64,000 nt of DNA from Exiguobacterium acetylicum (GCF_022170825.1 NZ_CP081878.1:2506001-2570000), one strand, 5' to 3'. Shown: positions 41,885 to 52,200, numbered from the stretch's first letter. The notes: generated by a model from the sequence alone, not told the origin. Translations and numbers: made by a program.

Positions 41885-42784
41885 TTAAATCTTCAAGAAA
41901 CGACCGAGTGATGTCGTTGATCCCCATACACCGATGAATGCACCGAGTCCGAGCAGGATCAAGACGACTTGTGCCGACAGTTCACCTGGTGGAATCAGCG
42001 AGAAGATTCCCGCATTCACAGTAGTTAGTTGGGGTTGGATCGCGTTGTAGGAGACTTCGTAACCGAAGTAGACGACGACGATCGGGATGATGGCACCTAA
42101 TATGCCCATCAATAATCCTTCGACGAAGAACGGTGCACGGATGAATCCGTTTTTCGCTCCGACGAGGCGCATGATCTCGATTTCCCGGCGACGAGAGAAG
42201 ATCGTGACTTTGATTGTGTTCGAAATGAGGAACATCGCCATGAACGTCAATCCGACGATCAGGATGATTCCACCGATCCGAACTCCTTCAAGGAAGTTAA
42301 ACATCTTTTTAACATAGTCCTTACCATATTCGACACTATCTACATTTTCCATTTTTTTGATGGAATTTGCAAGTGTTTCTGTCTCTTTTGGTGAGGTAGC
42401 TTTGACGATATATCGGTCGTGAAGAGGATTATCCTTTTCAACCGACTGATAGGCTTGTGATCCTTCGCCAAGTTGCTCCTTGAAGCGGTCCAGTTCTTCT
42501 TCTTTCGAACTATAACGAACAGAGTTGACACCCGGCATCTGCTTGAGGGAATCACCTACTGAATCAATCTTCGACTGGTCTGCTTCTCGTTCGACGAACA
42601 CTTGGATTTCGACGTCTTTTTCGACGTTATCGGAAATCTTGTTGACGTTGAACATGAGCATCGCGAATATTCCTACGAGAAGTAACGTGACGGTAACGGC
42701 ACTGACAGAAGCGAATGTCATCCAGCCGTTCCGGACGAGACCTTTTGCCCCTTCCCGTAAATGACGGAATCCATTAAACTTCAT
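41885..42784 (-). CDS. ftsX: Cell division ABC transporter permease FtsX
   Basis: Membrane partner of FtsE that transmits ATP-driven movement to peptidoglycan hydrolases. The 299-residue protein has four membrane helices (near 20-45 and three in 170-290) and a large extracellular loop. I start at the ATG at 42784, which lies 11 nt inside ftsE and follows AAAGGA, because the longer frame only adds ftsE-overlapping residues. Confidence 0.94.
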   Translation of the reverse strand: MKFNGFRHLREGAKGLVRNGWMTFASVSAVTVTLLLVGIFAMLMFNVNKISDNVEKDVEIQVFVEREADQSKIDSVGDSLKQMPGVNSVRYSSKEEELDRFKEQLGEGSQAYQSVEKDNPLHDRYIVKATSPKETETLANSIKKMENVDSVEYGKDYVKKMFNFLEGVRIGGIILIVGLTFMAMFLISNTIKVTIFSRRREIEIMRLVGAKNGFIRAPFFVEGLLMGILGAIIPIVVVYFGYEVSYNAIQPQLTTVNAGIFSLIPPGELSAQVVLILLGLGAFIGVWGSTTSLGRFLKI

Positions 42785-43460
42785 AGCCGTACATTCCTTT
42801 CTCTTCGTCTCGGACGATTTTTCCTCCATCGATCGCTAAGACACGATGACGCATCTTGTTAACGATGTCCCGGTTGTGTGTCGCCATTACGACCGTTGTC
42901 CCACGGCGATAGATCTCTTCGAATACTTCCATGATCTCCCATGCTGTATCCGGGTCCAGGTTTCCAGTCGGTTCATCGGCGATGACGAGTGACGGACGGT
43001 TGACGATGGCTCTCGCGATCGAGATCCGTTGTTGTTCGCCCCCAGATAATTCGTCCGGATAGTTGCGCTCTTTATGCTTGAGCTTGACGAGATCGAGTAC
43101 TTCGAGTACTTTCTTCCGGATTTGTGCTTTGTCTTCCCCTACGACTTCTAGTGCAAAGGCGACATTTTCATAAACCGTCAGTGACGGGAGTAATTTAAAA
43201 TCTTGGAAGATGACGCCGATTTGGCGACGAAGTTCGGGGATTTGACGGTTTTTGAGCTTCCCGACTTCGATTCCTTTAAACAAAAATGAACCGCTCGTTG
43301 GTTTCTCTTCGCGGTACATCATTTTCATGAATGTTGATTTACCCGCACCCGACGGACCGACGATATAGACGAATTCGCCTTGATTGATCGTCAAATCGAC
43401 CTCACGGAGTGCCGTGACGCCGTTCGGATAAATCTTACTGATTCGTTGCATCTTGATCAC
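42774..43460 (-). CDS. ftsE: Cell division ATP-binding protein FtsE
   Basis: ABC ATPase paired with FtsX. The 228-residue protein has Walker A GPSGAGKS (35-42), signature LSGGEQQR and Walker B LVIADEPTGNLD. I propose the GTG at 43460 as start because AAGGA lies 10 nt upstream and the product, MIKMQRISKIYPNG, aligns with the B. subtilis FtsE N-terminus; another GTG three codons earlier overlaps the ribosome site. Confidence 0.95.
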   Translation of the reverse strand: MIKMQRISKIYPNGVTALREVDLTINQGEFVYIVGPSGAGKSTFMKMMYREEKPTSGSFLFKGIEVGKLKNRQIPELRRQIGVIFQDFKLLPSLTVYENVAFALEVVGEDKAQIRKKVLEVLDLVKLKHKERNYPDELSGGEQQRISIARAIVNRPSLVIADEPTGNLDPDTAWEIMEVFEEIYRRGTTVVMATHNRDIVNKMRHRVLAIDGGKIVRDEEKGMYGYEV

Positions 43461-43586
43461 GTACTTCACATCCTTACTTATTTACTGATGCTGAATGGAT
43501 AGGTCTAAAAACCTACCGACCACCATTATAACAGGGACAAAATTGAACGCACATTACAATCAAATGTCATTTCAGGCGATTATACC

Positions 43587-43637
43587 ACAAAAAAGAGGCA
43601 CGAATGACGAACACATGTCGTGTGTGTCATCTCGTAC
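43587..43637 (-). terminator. Terminator of cccB
   Basis: ACGAGATGAC pairs with GTCATTCGT across a long loop and is followed by CCTCTTTTTTG on the minus strand. Confidence 0.65.
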
Positions 43638-43654
43638 CCCATCATATCCCATAA

Positions 43655-44026
43655 TTATTTTTTGTCAGCGAGCCAGTCGGCAACAGCGACGATTTCTTCA
43701 TCTTCTTTTAGGAGTCCAGCAGGCATTTGCCCTTTCCCGTTCTTGATGATTTCTTGGATTTCCTCTGAAGAATATTTCGAGCCGACCTTCGTCAGGTTCG
43801 GTCCGACGTTCCCTTCAAGGTTGTTCCCGTGACACGATGCACAGTTGTTCGCGAAGATTTTTTCCGCGTCGACTGCCGTCTCTGTCTTCGACGAATCATC
43901 GTTCATCGTCGACTCTTCCTTTGTGCTTGACGAATCGCTAGAGCTTGAATCGTCACTACCGCCACATGCTGCGAGCGCAAGTGTCGTCCCTAACCCTAAC
44001 GCGAGTAACAAGTTTTTCAGCTTCAT
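43655..44026 (-). CDS. cccB: Lipoprotein cytochrome c-551
   Basis: Small electron carrier anchored to the outer face of the membrane, feeding a terminal oxidase. The 123-residue protein has a lipoprotein signal with Cys21 (LALAAC), a serine- and aspartate-rich linker (22-55), the haem c site CASCH (Cys62, Cys65, His66) and the axial Met101 in GQMPAG. Upstream of ftsE as in B. subtilis. Confidence 0.94.
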   Translation of the reverse strand: MKLKNLLLALGLGTTLALAACGGSDDSSSSDSSSTKEESTMNDDSSKTETAVDAEKIFANNCASCHGNNLEGNVGPNLTKVGSKYSSEEIQEIIKNGKGQMPAGLLKEDEEIVAVADWLADKK

Positions 44027-44141
44027 CCGGATATCCCCCTCTTGTAAGTATCTACGTAAACACTTCTGACCTAGTTAGAGTATAACCGTTATCCGGAAGA
44101 GTTAAGCGTGATTTCACAAAAACTTCACGAGTTCGGAACAA

Positions 44142-45011
44142 TTACGGCACATTCCGATAGCGTTTGTCATCCGTAAAACCGAGTCCAAGGACCTCATGCG
44201 CCTCACTGACGACGAGGAATGCCGACGGGTCGATGTGTTTGACGATCTCTTTAAGCGTCGTGATCTCCCCTTGCCGGACGACGACCATCAGCATTGGTTT
44301 GCGCGTCCGTGTGAATGCGCCTGCCGCTTCGATTTCGGTCGCGCCGCGATCGAGCGTCTCGAAGATTTCCTTGACTAGCGCTTCTCGCTGATCAGAGATG
44401 ATATAGGCAAGCTTGTCGTTCGTGATCCCGAGCTGGACGACGTCGATCATCTTGATCGTGATGAACAAAGCGACGAGTGCATACAATCCAATTTCAAGCG
44501 AGAAGATCGTCGCCGCACTGATGACGATCGTTCCGTCGAGCAAAGCAATACACAGATGGAGCGGCAACTTCGTGAAGCGATGCAGGATTTGGGCGATCAA
44601 GTCCATCCCACCAGTCGAAGCACGCCCTCGGAAAATCAGACCAAGTCCGATTCCGACACCGGCACCACCAAAAATCGCAGCAAGCATCGGATTCATCGTC
44701 GCTGCCGGAACGTCGAACCGCTCGTACACGAGGATAACTACTGGTAAGAAGATCGAACCGACGAGTGATTTGACGCCAAAGCCCATCCCGAGGATCATCC
44801 AGCCGATCGCGAGTAAAACGACGTTTGCGACGAGCTGGAATAATCCGGGTGAGATCCCAAACAGATCGTTTAAGACGATCGATAAGCCACTGACGCCACC
44901 AGAGGCGAGTTGATTCGGTGCTAAAAATAAACTAAAGGCACTTGCGACGAACAAGGACCCAATTAACAAATACGCATAATCGCGCACGACTTCCTGACGT
45001 GTCGATGTCAT
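44142..45011 (-). CDS. YitT-family membrane protein (DUF161/DUF2179)
   Basis: A 289-residue protein with five to six membrane helices in residues 15-200 (including GGVSGLSIVLND and RGRASTGGMDLIAQ) and a C-terminal cytoplasmic DUF2179 domain (KLAYIISDQREALVKEIFE...). It occupies the position of B. subtilis yvjA. The transported substrate, if any, is unknown. Confidence 0.88.
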   Translation of the reverse strand: MTSTRQEVVRDYAYLLIGSLFVASAFSLFLAPNQLASGGVSGLSIVLNDLFGISPGLFQLVANVVLLAIGWMILGMGFGVKSLVGSIFLPVVILVYERFDVPAATMNPMLAAIFGGAGVGIGLGLIFRGRASTGGMDLIAQILHRFTKLPLHLCIALLDGTIVISAATIFSLEIGLYALVALFITIKMIDVVQLGITNDKLAYIISDQREALVKEIFETLDRGATEIEAAGAFTRTRKPMLMVVVRQGEITTLKEIVKHIDPSAFLVVSEAHEVLGLGFTDDKRYRNVP

Positions 45012-45108
45012 GACATTCCATTTCCCCTTATCGATTGATTCTCGTGTTTCATTTTAGCGGAAAAGTCAGACAACGACTAGATAGGCGGAACAACTCACAG
45101 TGTTCCCT

Positions 45109-45612
45109 TTATACCGCACTAAAGGGCGGACTGTAGCGGACGATTCCATTCACGCCACGCAAAGCGTTCCGTTCGAGCGCAAGAACGAGGAAGACTTCCG
45201 GTGGGACCGGGAACGGTGGCTCGATGCCGTAGTCGATCGCCCGTTCAAAACCGAACTGTGGATAGTAACTGTCGTGACCGAGCACGACGATGTGTGATTC
45301 GCCAGCTTCCCGCGCATCCTCGATCACTTGGCGGATCAACTCGGAACCGATTCCTTTACGTTGCCAGACCGGCAACACGCCGACCGGCGCTAAGGCAAGC
45401 GACGGAATGTCATCGATCTGGATCCGGCTCAACAGAACATGACCGACGATTTCCCCTTTATCAGTCACCGCGACGCGACCGAAGACCGGTTGCGCCGCCT
45501 CGTCCTCACGTAACGCATCGACGAGGTTTGCTTCGTTCGGTTGCTCGAATGCTGCTTCATGGACAAGCCGGATTCCCGCTGCGTCCTTGAAGCCTTCTTT
45601 CCGAATAATCAT
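45109..45612 (-). CDS. GNAT-family N-acetyltransferase
   Basis: A 167-residue acetyltransferase with the acetyl-CoA binding motif VLPVWQRKGIGSELIRQVIE and the HDSYYPQFGFERA end motif typical of YjbC/PA4866-like GNATs. The ATG at 45612 overlaps the stop of the methyltransferase gene (TGATG) and follows GGGAG, so the two are coupled. Substrate unknown. Confidence 0.88.
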   Translation of the reverse strand: MIIRKEGFKDAAGIRLVHEAAFEQPNEANLVDALREDEAAQPVFGRVAVTDKGEIVGHVLLSRIQIDDIPSLALAPVGVLPVWQRKGIGSELIRQVIEDAREAGESHIVVLGHDSYYPQFGFERAIDYGIEPPFPVPPEVFLVLALERNALRGVNGIVRYSPPFSAV

Positions 45613-46379
45613 CAAAGATTGCTCCCTTCAAGTGGTTTTGTTGCCAGGAGCGTGAACTCCGCCGGAATGTTCTCACCGTTCCATCCGCGATGCTCCTCGA
45701 ATTGTTGCAACATAAATCGCGTCGCGATGACGTCATTTAGAATTTCACTCAGCGTAAAGTAACGGACCGATACGTCTGGAAAATCGACTTGTTCCTGATC
45801 CGTAAAGTGCGATTTGTACGCCAAGTCGCCTGTTTGTAACGCTTGATCAAAATAGCGCGGTCTATATGTCAAATCCGTATCAATCCAGCGCCCGACCGGA
45901 TGAAAATCACTGAGGATCAACTGACCACTCGGCTTCAAGATCGTAAAGAGAATCTGTAAGAAACGCTCTAGATCAGCGAAGTAATGTAAGATACCGCCTT
46001 CTAAGTAGAGGATATCAAACGTATCACTGTATCGCGTAAGATCAATCGCATAGATATCACCAACGATGTACTCGATTTCCGTCTCAGCGTAGTGCGCCAG
46101 TTCAAGCGCGTACGTAGCATTCTCCTCTGAGATATCGAATACCGTGACGTCTGCTCCAAGTAACGCTAACGGAACAGCTTTGCGTCCATTTGAACCACAG
46201 ATGTTCGCGATCGTCTTCCCCGCGACGTCTTCGAAATAATGCCGGTGTTTCTTCAGACATGCTGCTGGTTCTTGTTTGATGATTGCAGCATATTCTGACG
46301 GCGTTCCATCGCGTTTCTCCCAAAACTCATAGGCTCGATACTCCCACGCATGTTTGTTGACCCGACTTTGCTCATTCAT
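45612..46379 (-). CDS. SAM-dependent methyltransferase
   Basis: A 255-residue class I methyltransferase with the SAM loop IANICGSNGRKAVPLALLGADVTVFD shortened here to its key residues C-G-S-N-G-R, the acidic Asp in FDIS, and motif IV YLEGGILHYF. I start at the ATG at 46379, 7 nt after AGGGGG. Paired with the GNAT gene downstream; probably a small-molecule modification pair. Substrate unknown. Confidence 0.87.
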   Translation of the reverse strand: MNEQSRVNKHAWEYRAYEFWEKRDGTPSEYAAIIKQEPAACLKKHRHYFEDVAGKTIANICGSNGRKAVPLALLGADVTVFDISEENATYALELAHYAETEIEYIVGDIYAIDLTRYSDTFDILYLEGGILHYFADLERFLQILFTILKPSGQLILSDFHPVGRWIDTDLTYRPRYFDQALQTGDLAYKSHFTDQEQVDFPDVSVRYFTLSEILNDVIATRFMLQQFEEHRGWNGENIPAEFTLLATKPLEGSNL

Positions 46380-46439
46380 CACTTTTCCCCCTTTGACGGT
46401 CAAAAAACCAGTCGAACATCGTCCGACTGGTTGGTTGTC

Positions 46440-47540
46440 TTACATATTCATGAGACGGAGGTACGCATCGATGAAGCCCATGATGTCACCATCCATTGCT
46501 CCTTGTGTGTTCCCGACTTCATAGTTCGTCCGGTGATCCTTGACCATGCTGTATGGGTGGAAGACGTACGAACGAATTTGGCTACCCCACGCGATATCCG
46601 ATTTTTCACCACGGATCTCGTCGAGTTTCTTTTGTTGCTCTTCGATTTCACGTTGGTAGAGTTTCGCTTTCAACATCTTCATTGCCGCTTCACGGTTTTT
46701 GATCTGCGAACGTTCTTGTTGACATGAGACGACGACGCCTGTTGGAACGTGTGTGATCCGGACAGCCGAGTCCGTCGTATTGATGTGCTGACCACCGGCA
46801 CCAGAGGCACGGTACGTATCGATCCGTAAGTCTTCCGTACGGACTTCGATATCGATGTCATCGTTGAATTCCGGCATGACATCACACGAGACGAACGATG
46901 TATGACGACGACCTGATGAGTCAAACGGTGAGATCCGGACTAAACGATGGATCCCTTTTTCGGCTTTTAAGTATCCATAGGCATTGTGCCCTTGAATACG
47001 AAGCGTGACCGATTTGACACCGGCTTCATCACCTGGTTGATAGTCCATCGTTTCGACTTTCCAGCCCTGCTTGTCGCAGAAACGTTGGTACATCCGGAGC
47101 AACATCGATGCCCAGTCTTGTGACTCGGTCCCACCCGCACCTGGGTGCAACTCGAGGATTGCGTTGTTCGCGTCATATTCCCCGTTTAAGAGGATTTGGA
47201 GTTCGAAGTCTTCGAACTTCTTCTTGAGGTCGCCGAGTTCTGACTCGAGCTCTTCTTGAAGATCCGCATCCGGCTCTTCCTTGATCAATTCGTACGTCAA
47301 AGCGACGTTCTCGTGACCTGCTTCAAGTTCCTTGTATTTGTCGACCATCGCTTTTAAGCCGTTCGACTCATCGATGACTTTCTGTGCCGATTCCTGGTTG
47401 TTCCAGAAGTCCGGATACGTCATCTCGTTTTCAAGTTCTTCGATTCGGGCAATCTTCGACTCGAGGTCGAGTGATGCCTTATATTCGTCGAGTTTCTTTT
47501 CCATCCACTCGGCGGTGTTGCGAATTTCTGCTAATTCCAT
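46440..47540 (-). CDS. prfB: Peptide chain release factor 2, no programmed frameshift
   Basis: Recognises UGA and UAA stop codons and triggers peptide release through the GGQ motif ([11 protein letters not shown]). The 366-residue protein reads in a single open frame. In many bacteria the gene carries an in-frame TGA at codon 25-26 with a +1 frameshift that autoregulates RF2. Here codons 24-25 are CTC GAC (Leu24-Asp25) with no TGA. Start at the ATG at 47540 after AGAAGGTGG. It lies downstream of secA as in B. subtilis, but a hairpin separates them. Confidence 0.96.
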   Translation of the reverse strand: MELAEIRNTAEWMEKKLDEYKASLDLESKIARIEELENEMTYPDFWNNQESAQKVIDESNGLKAMVDKYKELEAGHENVALTYELIKEEPDADLQEELESELGDLKKKFEDFELQILLNGEYDANNAILELHPGAGGTESQDWASMLLRMYQRFCDKQGWKVETMDYQPGDEAGVKSVTLRIQGHNAYGYLKAEKGIHRLVRISPFDSSGRRHTSFVSCDVMPEFNDDIDIEVRTEDLRIDTYRASGAGGQHINTTDSAVRITHVPTGVVVSCQQERSQIKNREAAMKMLKAKLYQREIEEQQKKLDEIRGEKSDIAWGSQIRSYVFHPYSMVKDHRTNYEVGNTQGAMDGDIMGFIDAYLRLMNM

Positions 47541-47562
47541 GTGTTCCACCTTCTCTTTCCGT

Positions 47563-47589
47563 GAAAAGAGGCAGGAATCTCCTGCCTCT
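47563..47589 (-). terminator. Hairpin between secA and prfB
   Basis: Perfect 10-bp stem AGAGGCAGGA/TCCTGCCTCT with a 3-nt loop, followed on the minus strand by TTTTC only. Probably a leaky terminator that lets some secA transcripts enter prfB. Confidence 0.7.
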
Positions 47590-47608
47590 CTTTCAGTCGA
47601 TTCATCAC

Positions 47609-50128
47609 TTATGCCTGACGGCCGTGACAGTTTTTATATTTCTTACCGGATCCACACCAGCACGGATCGTTGCGTCCGATTTGGTCGTTTGGATTTTTCC
47701 GGACCGGTTTTTTCTTGACCGCTTTGTCTTCCTTACCAGAAACAGCGACTTCGTCTTGGACGACTTTTTCGCGTTTCAGGTTCGGGTCGAGATCCGCACG
47801 AAGGACGAATTGCGTCACTTCTTCAGCGATTGCAGCGTTCATTGCATCAAACATCATCGAACCTTCCGATTGGTATTCACGGAGCGGGTCGTTTTGACCG
47901 TATGCCCGGAGGTGAATCCCTTCACGGAGTTGATCCATCTGATCGATGTGGTTCATCCAGTGTTGGTCAACCGCACGAAGGACGATGACTTTTTCGAACT
48001 CATCGAATGCTTCGGCTGGTACTTCTGACCGTTTGTGCTCGTAGTGTGCGAATGTCCGCTCTTTGAGCAACTCGATGATTTCTTCGCGTTCTTTTCCGAA
48101 GAGGTCGCTTTCCGTGACCTTCTCTTCGATCGCAAGCGTTTGGTTTGCCCACTCTGCAAGCGCACCGATGCTCCACTCTTCCGGTACGAACTCGACCGGC
48201 GTATATTGATGGACGCCCGCTTCGATTGTTGATTCAATCATCGGACGGACGATGTCTGACACCGAACCAGCATCAAGAATCGCTGCCCGGTCCGCGTACA
48301 TGACTTTCCGTTGATCCGCCATGACGTTATCGTATCCGAGGACTTGTTTCCGTGCATCGAAGTTATTTCCTTCAACGCGTTTTTGAGCGGATTCAACAGC
48401 ACGAGATACCATCCGGCTCTCGATCGGTTGCGAATCATCCATTCCGAGACGATCCATCATCGACTGCAACGAGTCTGAACCGAAACGACGCATCAATTCA
48501 TCTTCAAGTGATAGATAGAATTGTGATGCCCCCGGGTCCCCTTGACGACCAGCACGACCACGGAGCTGGTTATCGATACGGCGTGATTCGTGACGCTCTG
48601 TACCGAGAATGAAGAGACCACCTTTATCTAAGACACCATCACCAAGCTTGATATCGGTACCACGACCAGCCATGTTCGTTGCGATCGTGACCGAGTTCGC
48701 TTGACCGGCGTTCTCGATGATTTCTGCTTCACGCGCGTGGTTCTTCGCGTTCAAGACTTCGTGACGGATGCCGCGTTTCTTCAGGATGTTACTGAGCAAC
48801 TCAGACGTCTCAACGGCAACCGTACCAACTAGGACCGGCTGTCCTTCGCGGTGGGCACGTTCGATTTCGTCAGCGACGGCAGCGAACTTCCCGTTCATCG
48901 TCTTGAAGATCAAGTCTGGCATATCGTTTCGGACGACCGGTTTGTTCGTCGGCACCGGTACGACATGCATGTTGTAGATGTTACGGAACTCTTCTTCCTC
49001 CGTCTTCGCTGTACCGGTCATCCCGGCAAGCTTCGTGTACATCCGGAAGAAGTTTTGGTACGTGATCGTCGCAAGGGTCATCGATTCGCGTTGAATCTCG
49101 ACGCCTTCCTTCGCTTCGATCGCTTGGTGTAAACCTTCTGAGTAACGACGCCCTTCCATGACACGACCTGTGAACTGGTCGATAATCATGACTTCGTCTT
49201 CACGGACCATATAGTCGACGTCGCGGTGCATGACGGCATTCGCCCGGAGTGCGAGACTCAAGTGATGGTTGAGTGAGACGTGCTCGAGACCAAACAAGTT
49301 ATCGATGCCGAAGTATTTCTCAGCCCGGTCGATTCCTTGCTCTGTCAACAGGACACTCTTCGTTTTGATGTCGACCGTGTAGTCTTCATCTGCTTTCATG
49401 ATTTTCGCGAACGTATCCGCTTGCGAATAGAGAGCTGTCGATTTCTCAGCAGACCCTGAGATGATGAGCGGTGTCCGCGCTTCATCGACGAGGATCGAGT
49501 CGACTTCATCGACGACGGCGTAGTGGAGCGGTCGCTGAACACGGTCTTCTTTATACAGGACCATGTTGTCACGCAAGTAGTCGAAACCGAACTCGTTGTT
49601 CGTTCCGTACGTGATGTCACAGCTATAGGCTGCTTGTTTTTCCTGACGCGACATGCTTGAGAGGTTCAAGCCGACCGATAGACCAAGTGCCGCGTAAAGA
49701 GGCTCCATGATGTCACGGTCACGTTTCGCGAGATATTCGTTGACAGTAACGACGTGAACGCCGTTGCCAGCGAGGGCATTTAAATAAACAGGGAGTGTCG
49801 CAACGAGCGTCTTACCTTCCCCGGTCTTCATTTCGGCGATATCACCGTTGTGTAGGACATATCCACCGATTAACTGAACGCGGTAGTGGCGCATGCCGAG
49901 AACGCGTGTCGAAACTTCGCGACAGACGGCGAAAGCTTCCGGTAAAATATCATCTAAGTCTTCTCCGTTAGCGAGACGCTCACGGAATTCAACGACTTTT
50001 CCTTCGAGTTCTTGATCCGATAACGCACCGATTTGTGTCTCGAATGATTCCACAGCGTCTGCTGCTTTTTCGGCTTTCTTCAGGACACGTTTCGTTGGTG
50101 CAAATAATTCTTTTAGAAAATTAGCCAT
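47609..50128 (-). CDS. secA: Protein translocase ATPase SecA
   Basis: Motor that pushes preproteins through SecYEG. The 839-residue protein has Walker A MKTGEGKT (100-107), the DEAD-like [20 protein letters not shown] segment represented by VDEVDS and ARTPLI, the helicase motif [10 protein letters not shown] and a C-terminal zinc-binding CxC-x8-CH ([13 protein letters not shown]), which binds SecB or membrane lipids. A sigma-A promoter precedes it. Confidence 0.98.
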   Translation of the reverse strand: MANFLKELFAPTKRVLKKAEKAADAVESFETQIGALSDQELEGKVVEFRERLANGEDLDDILPEAFAVCREVSTRVLGMRHYRVQLIGGYVLHNGDIAEMKTGEGKTLVATLPVYLNALAGNGVHVVTVNEYLAKRDRDIMEPLYAALGLSVGLNLSSMSRQEKQAAYSCDITYGTNNEFGFDYLRDNMVLYKEDRVQRPLHYAVVDEVDSILVDEARTPLIISGSAEKSTALYSQADTFAKIMKADEDYTVDIKTKSVLLTEQGIDRAEKYFGIDNLFGLEHVSLNHHLSLALRANAVMHRDVDYMVREDEVMIIDQFTGRVMEGRRYSEGLHQAIEAKEGVEIQRESMTLATITYQNFFRMYTKLAGMTGTAKTEEEEFRNIYNMHVVPVPTNKPVVRNDMPDLIFKTMNGKFAAVADEIERAHREGQPVLVGTVAVETSELLSNILKKRGIRHEVLNAKNHAREAEIIENAGQANSVTIATNMAGRGTDIKLGDGVLDKGGLFILGTERHESRRIDNQLRGRAGRQGDPGASQFYLSLEDELMRRFGSDSLQSMMDRLGMDDSQPIESRMVSRAVESAQKRVEGNNFDARKQVLGYDNVMADQRKVMYADRAAILDAGSVSDIVRPMIESTIEAGVHQYTPVEFVPEEWSIGALAEWANQTLAIEEKVTESDLFGKEREEIIELLKERTFAHYEHKRSEVPAEAFDEFEKVIVLRAVDQHWMNHIDQMDQLREGIHLRAYGQNDPLREYQSEGSMMFDAMNAAIAEEVTQFVLRADLDPNLKREKVVQDEVAVSGKEDKAVKKKPVRKNPNDQIGRNDPCWCGSGKKYKNCHGRQA

Positions 50129-50195
50129 GCCTTACAGTCCCCTTACTTCGAACGATTCTTTGAACGAACAGAATTCCGAGATTTTTCCTTTATTC

Positions 50196-50224
50196 AGTGT
50201 ACCGAATACGACGTCAAATTTCAA
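50196..50224 (-). promoter_or_regulatory. Sigma-A promoter of secA
   Basis: TTGAAA (50219-50224), a 17-nt spacer and TACACT (50196-50201) on the minus strand. A GC-rich hairpin GACCGA/TCGGTC lies just upstream of the -35 (about 50232-50252). Confidence 0.65.
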
Positions 50225-50302
50225 CAAGCGGACCGAGGAGCGGTCTCGGTCTTTTGTCATAGAGCAAACGTACCTTGTTTAGAAATAGTTTTTCATCATA
50301 TC

Positions 50303-50335
50303 AAAAAGGGACCCGCCCGTAAGAGCGAGTCCCTG
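50303..50335 (-). terminator. Terminator of hpf
   Basis: AGGGACTCGC pairs with GGCGGGTCCCT and is followed by TTTTTG on the minus strand. Confidence 0.85.
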
Positions 50336-50344
50336 TTGTATTCA

Positions 50345-50908
50345 TTATTCTGGTTCAATCAAACCGTAACGACCATCCTTACGACGGTAGACGACGTTCG
50401 TGTTGCCCGTCTCTGCGTCTGAGAAGACGAAGAATGCGTGTCCGAGCATGTCCATCTGAAGAATTGCTTCTTCCGTGTCCATTGGTTTGAGTGTGAAACG
50501 CTTCGTCCGAACGAGTTCGAGTTCTGCCTCGTCCTCTTCATAGACAGGCGCTTCCGCTTCCGGTCCTTCGAGCGTTTTGAAGTACTCTCCGATGCCACCT
50601 TCTTTAGCGCGCCCTCTCCGGTTCAACTTTGTTTTGTGTTTCCGGATCTGACGTTCGAGCTTATCGACGACGAGGTCGATCGCTGCATACATATCGCCAT
50701 TGACATCCTCTGCACGGAGCAAGAGGTTTGGCATTGGAATCGTCACTTCGACTTTTTGCTTCTCATTGTTGACTTTGAGATTGACATAAGCCGTTTGCGC
50801 TTCCGTAGGAGTTGTAAAATAACGAGTTAACTTTTCAAGCTTTTTCTCGACGTAATCCTTGAGAGCATCTGTGACGTCCAAGTTTTCACCGCGAATGTTG
50901 TAGATCAT
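50345..50908 (-). CDS. hpf: Long-form ribosome hibernation promoting factor
   Basis: Binds the 30S decoding centre in stationary phase and dimerises ribosomes into inactive 100S particles. The 187-residue long form has the N-terminal S30AE domain (residues 1-95, MIYNIRGENLDVTDALKDYV) and the C-terminal dimerisation domain (VVRTKRF-like TKRFTLKPMDTEEAILQM and ending VVYRRKDGRYGLIEP). It matches B. subtilis YvyD in length and position beside secA. Confidence 0.96.
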   Translation of the reverse strand: MIYNIRGENLDVTDALKDYVEKKLEKLTRYFTTPTEAQTAYVNLKVNNEKQKVEVTIPMPNLLLRAEDVNGDMYAAIDLVVDKLERQIRKHKTKLNRRGRAKEGGIGEYFKTLEGPEAEAPVYEEDEAELELVRTKRFTLKPMDTEEAILQMDMLGHAFFVFSDAETGNTNVVYRRKDGRYGLIEPE

Positions 50909-51001
50909 GTAAACTCCTCCTTAAGTAACCGGTTGAACCTATGAATTCGAGATGCTTCAGTCGTTTCCTTCTGAATATTCGAAATTCTTTGGTTCGTTTT
51001 T

Positions 51002-51010
51002 ATTATAGCA
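51002..51010 (-). promoter_or_regulatory. Extended -10 promoter upstream of hpf
   Basis: Minus strand TGCTATAAT is a perfect extended -10, about 94 nt before the hpf ATG. No good -35 is present and I see no clear sigma-B boxes. Confidence 0.6.
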
Positions 51011-51136
51011 CGATAAGTGAAGGAATACCATGAAAACGATGACATTGTCATGAACGTTCCCATCGGTTCTTAGCGTACGATAATATTGAAGCATGTTGAT
51101 GTTAACGTATATACCCGTTTCAATCGAATTCAAAAC

Positions 51137-51172
51137 AAAAACCGCTTTTAGGCGAATAGCCTAAAAACGGTG
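51137..51172 (-). terminator. Terminator of the cold shock gene
   Basis: CCGTTTTTAGGC pairs with GCCTAAAAGCGG and is followed by TTTTTG on the minus strand. Confidence 0.85.
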
Positions 51173-51187
51173 GCGGCTGCTATTGGA

Positions 51188-51388
51188 TTAGATCTTTGAA
51201 ACGTTCGCAGCTTGTGGACCACGATCGCCTTCAACGATTTCAAATTCCACTTCTTCGCCTTCTTCAAGTGATTTGTAACCATCAGCTTGAATCGCTGAGA
51301 AGTGTACGAATACGTCTTTAGCATCAGACGTTTCAATGAAACCATAACCCTTTTCAGCATTAAACCATTTTACTTTACCTTGTTCCAT
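51188..51388 (-). CDS. Cold shock protein, CspA family
   Basis: A 66-residue OB-fold RNA chaperone with RNP1 KGYGFI (13-18) and RNP2 VFVHF (26-30). Binds single-stranded RNA and keeps messages unfolded at low temperature. Its leader between the promoter and the ATG is about 45-55 nt, shorter than the long cold-responsive leaders of cspA in E. coli. Single-gene unit. Confidence 0.96.
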   Translation of the reverse strand: MEQGKVKWFNAEKGYGFIETSDAKDVFVHFSAIQADGYKSLEEGEEVEFEIVEGDRGPQAANVSKI

Positions 51389-51443
51389 TCGAATTCACGT
51401 TCCCTTCGCAAACCAGAGTTCGAGAGCAAGCTCTCTACGGCTT

Positions 51444-51472
51444 AGTCTATCAAAAGAAGGAATTATTGACAA
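51444..51472 (-). promoter_or_regulatory. Sigma-A promoter of the cold shock gene
   Basis: TTGTCA (51467-51472), 17-nt spacer and TAGACT (51444-51449) on the minus strand. Confidence 0.72.
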
Positions 51473-51639
51473 TTAAAAATTCTGATTAATTTGAATTCAT
51501 TCCGAAAAATGAATAATATTCCCTACTTATTGGTCTATATTTTAAAAAATTACGTTGTCATTACAGTTGTATTATTGTATTATATCGTTAGTAATTACCT
51601 ATTTTATCCATTGTCCTATCTTAAGGAGGATGTAGTCGA

Positions 51640-52146
51640 ATGCGACCATTCCATAATGACGAAAAGTATCGAATCACGAAACGGACGGTGGCGATTCTCC
51701 CGTGCTACGACATGATGAAGCAATCCATCATCGTACTCGAGGATGGCTCGACCATCATGACACCGCTTCGGCCGTATCAACTACTGCAGCTTTCCTGCAG
51801 GCAATACAACAGTTCCATCGAGGAACGCATCGTGACAGCAAAACGTGTCGCATCTGTAAAAGGAAAAGTCCCAGTCGTCATTGAACCGACACTTGGCCTC
51901 GTGTTTTTCCCAACGAAATCACCGAAACGTGATGATTGCGAGTGGTACGCTTGGAGCCACATGTCCGAAGTCATCGAGGAAGACGGACAGACGAAGCTCA
52001 AGACTCGTAATGGCATGATCCTTCCCGTAAACGCCTCTCCTTACATCGTCCGCAACCAAATGAAAGCAACTGGCGAGCTGATGGCTCGTTATCAACAATT
52101 GAACGCGATGACATTAGAGGAACGCTTTAATGCAATCAAATCTTGA
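51640..52146 (+). CDS. comK: ComK-family competence transcription factor
   Basis: A 168-residue protein with the ComK family landmarks: ITKRTVAILP near the N-terminus, LSCRQYNSSIEERI, a central VKGKVPVVIEPTLGL, and FFPTKSPKRDDCEWYAW. In B. subtilis ComK switches on DNA-uptake genes and is destroyed by ClpCP, whose protease subunit is also in this window. It is shorter than B. subtilis ComK (192) at the C-terminus, where the MecA-binding tail lies. Good AAGGAGG site 10 nt before the ATG. The 150 bp upstream are AT-rich; I could not fix a ComK box there. Confidence 0.85.
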   Translation: MRPFHNDEKYRITKRTVAILPCYDMMKQSIIVLEDGSTIMTPLRPYQLLQLSCRQYNSSIEERIVTAKRVASVKGKVPVVIEPTLGLVFFPTKSPKRDDCEWYAWSHMSEVIEEDGQTKLKTRNGMILPVNASPYIVRNQMKATGELMARYQQLNAMTLEERFNAIKS

Positions 52147-52166
52147 AGAGTAACCGTAAAAAAATC

Positions 52167-52200
52167 AGGGTTGGGCGATGAATTCGCTCAATCCTTTTTG
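52167..52200 (+). terminator. Terminator of comK
   Basis: AGGGTTGGGCGA pairs imperfectly with TCGCTCAATCCT and is followed by TTTTT. It overlaps the -35 side of the next promoter. Confidence 0.75.
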
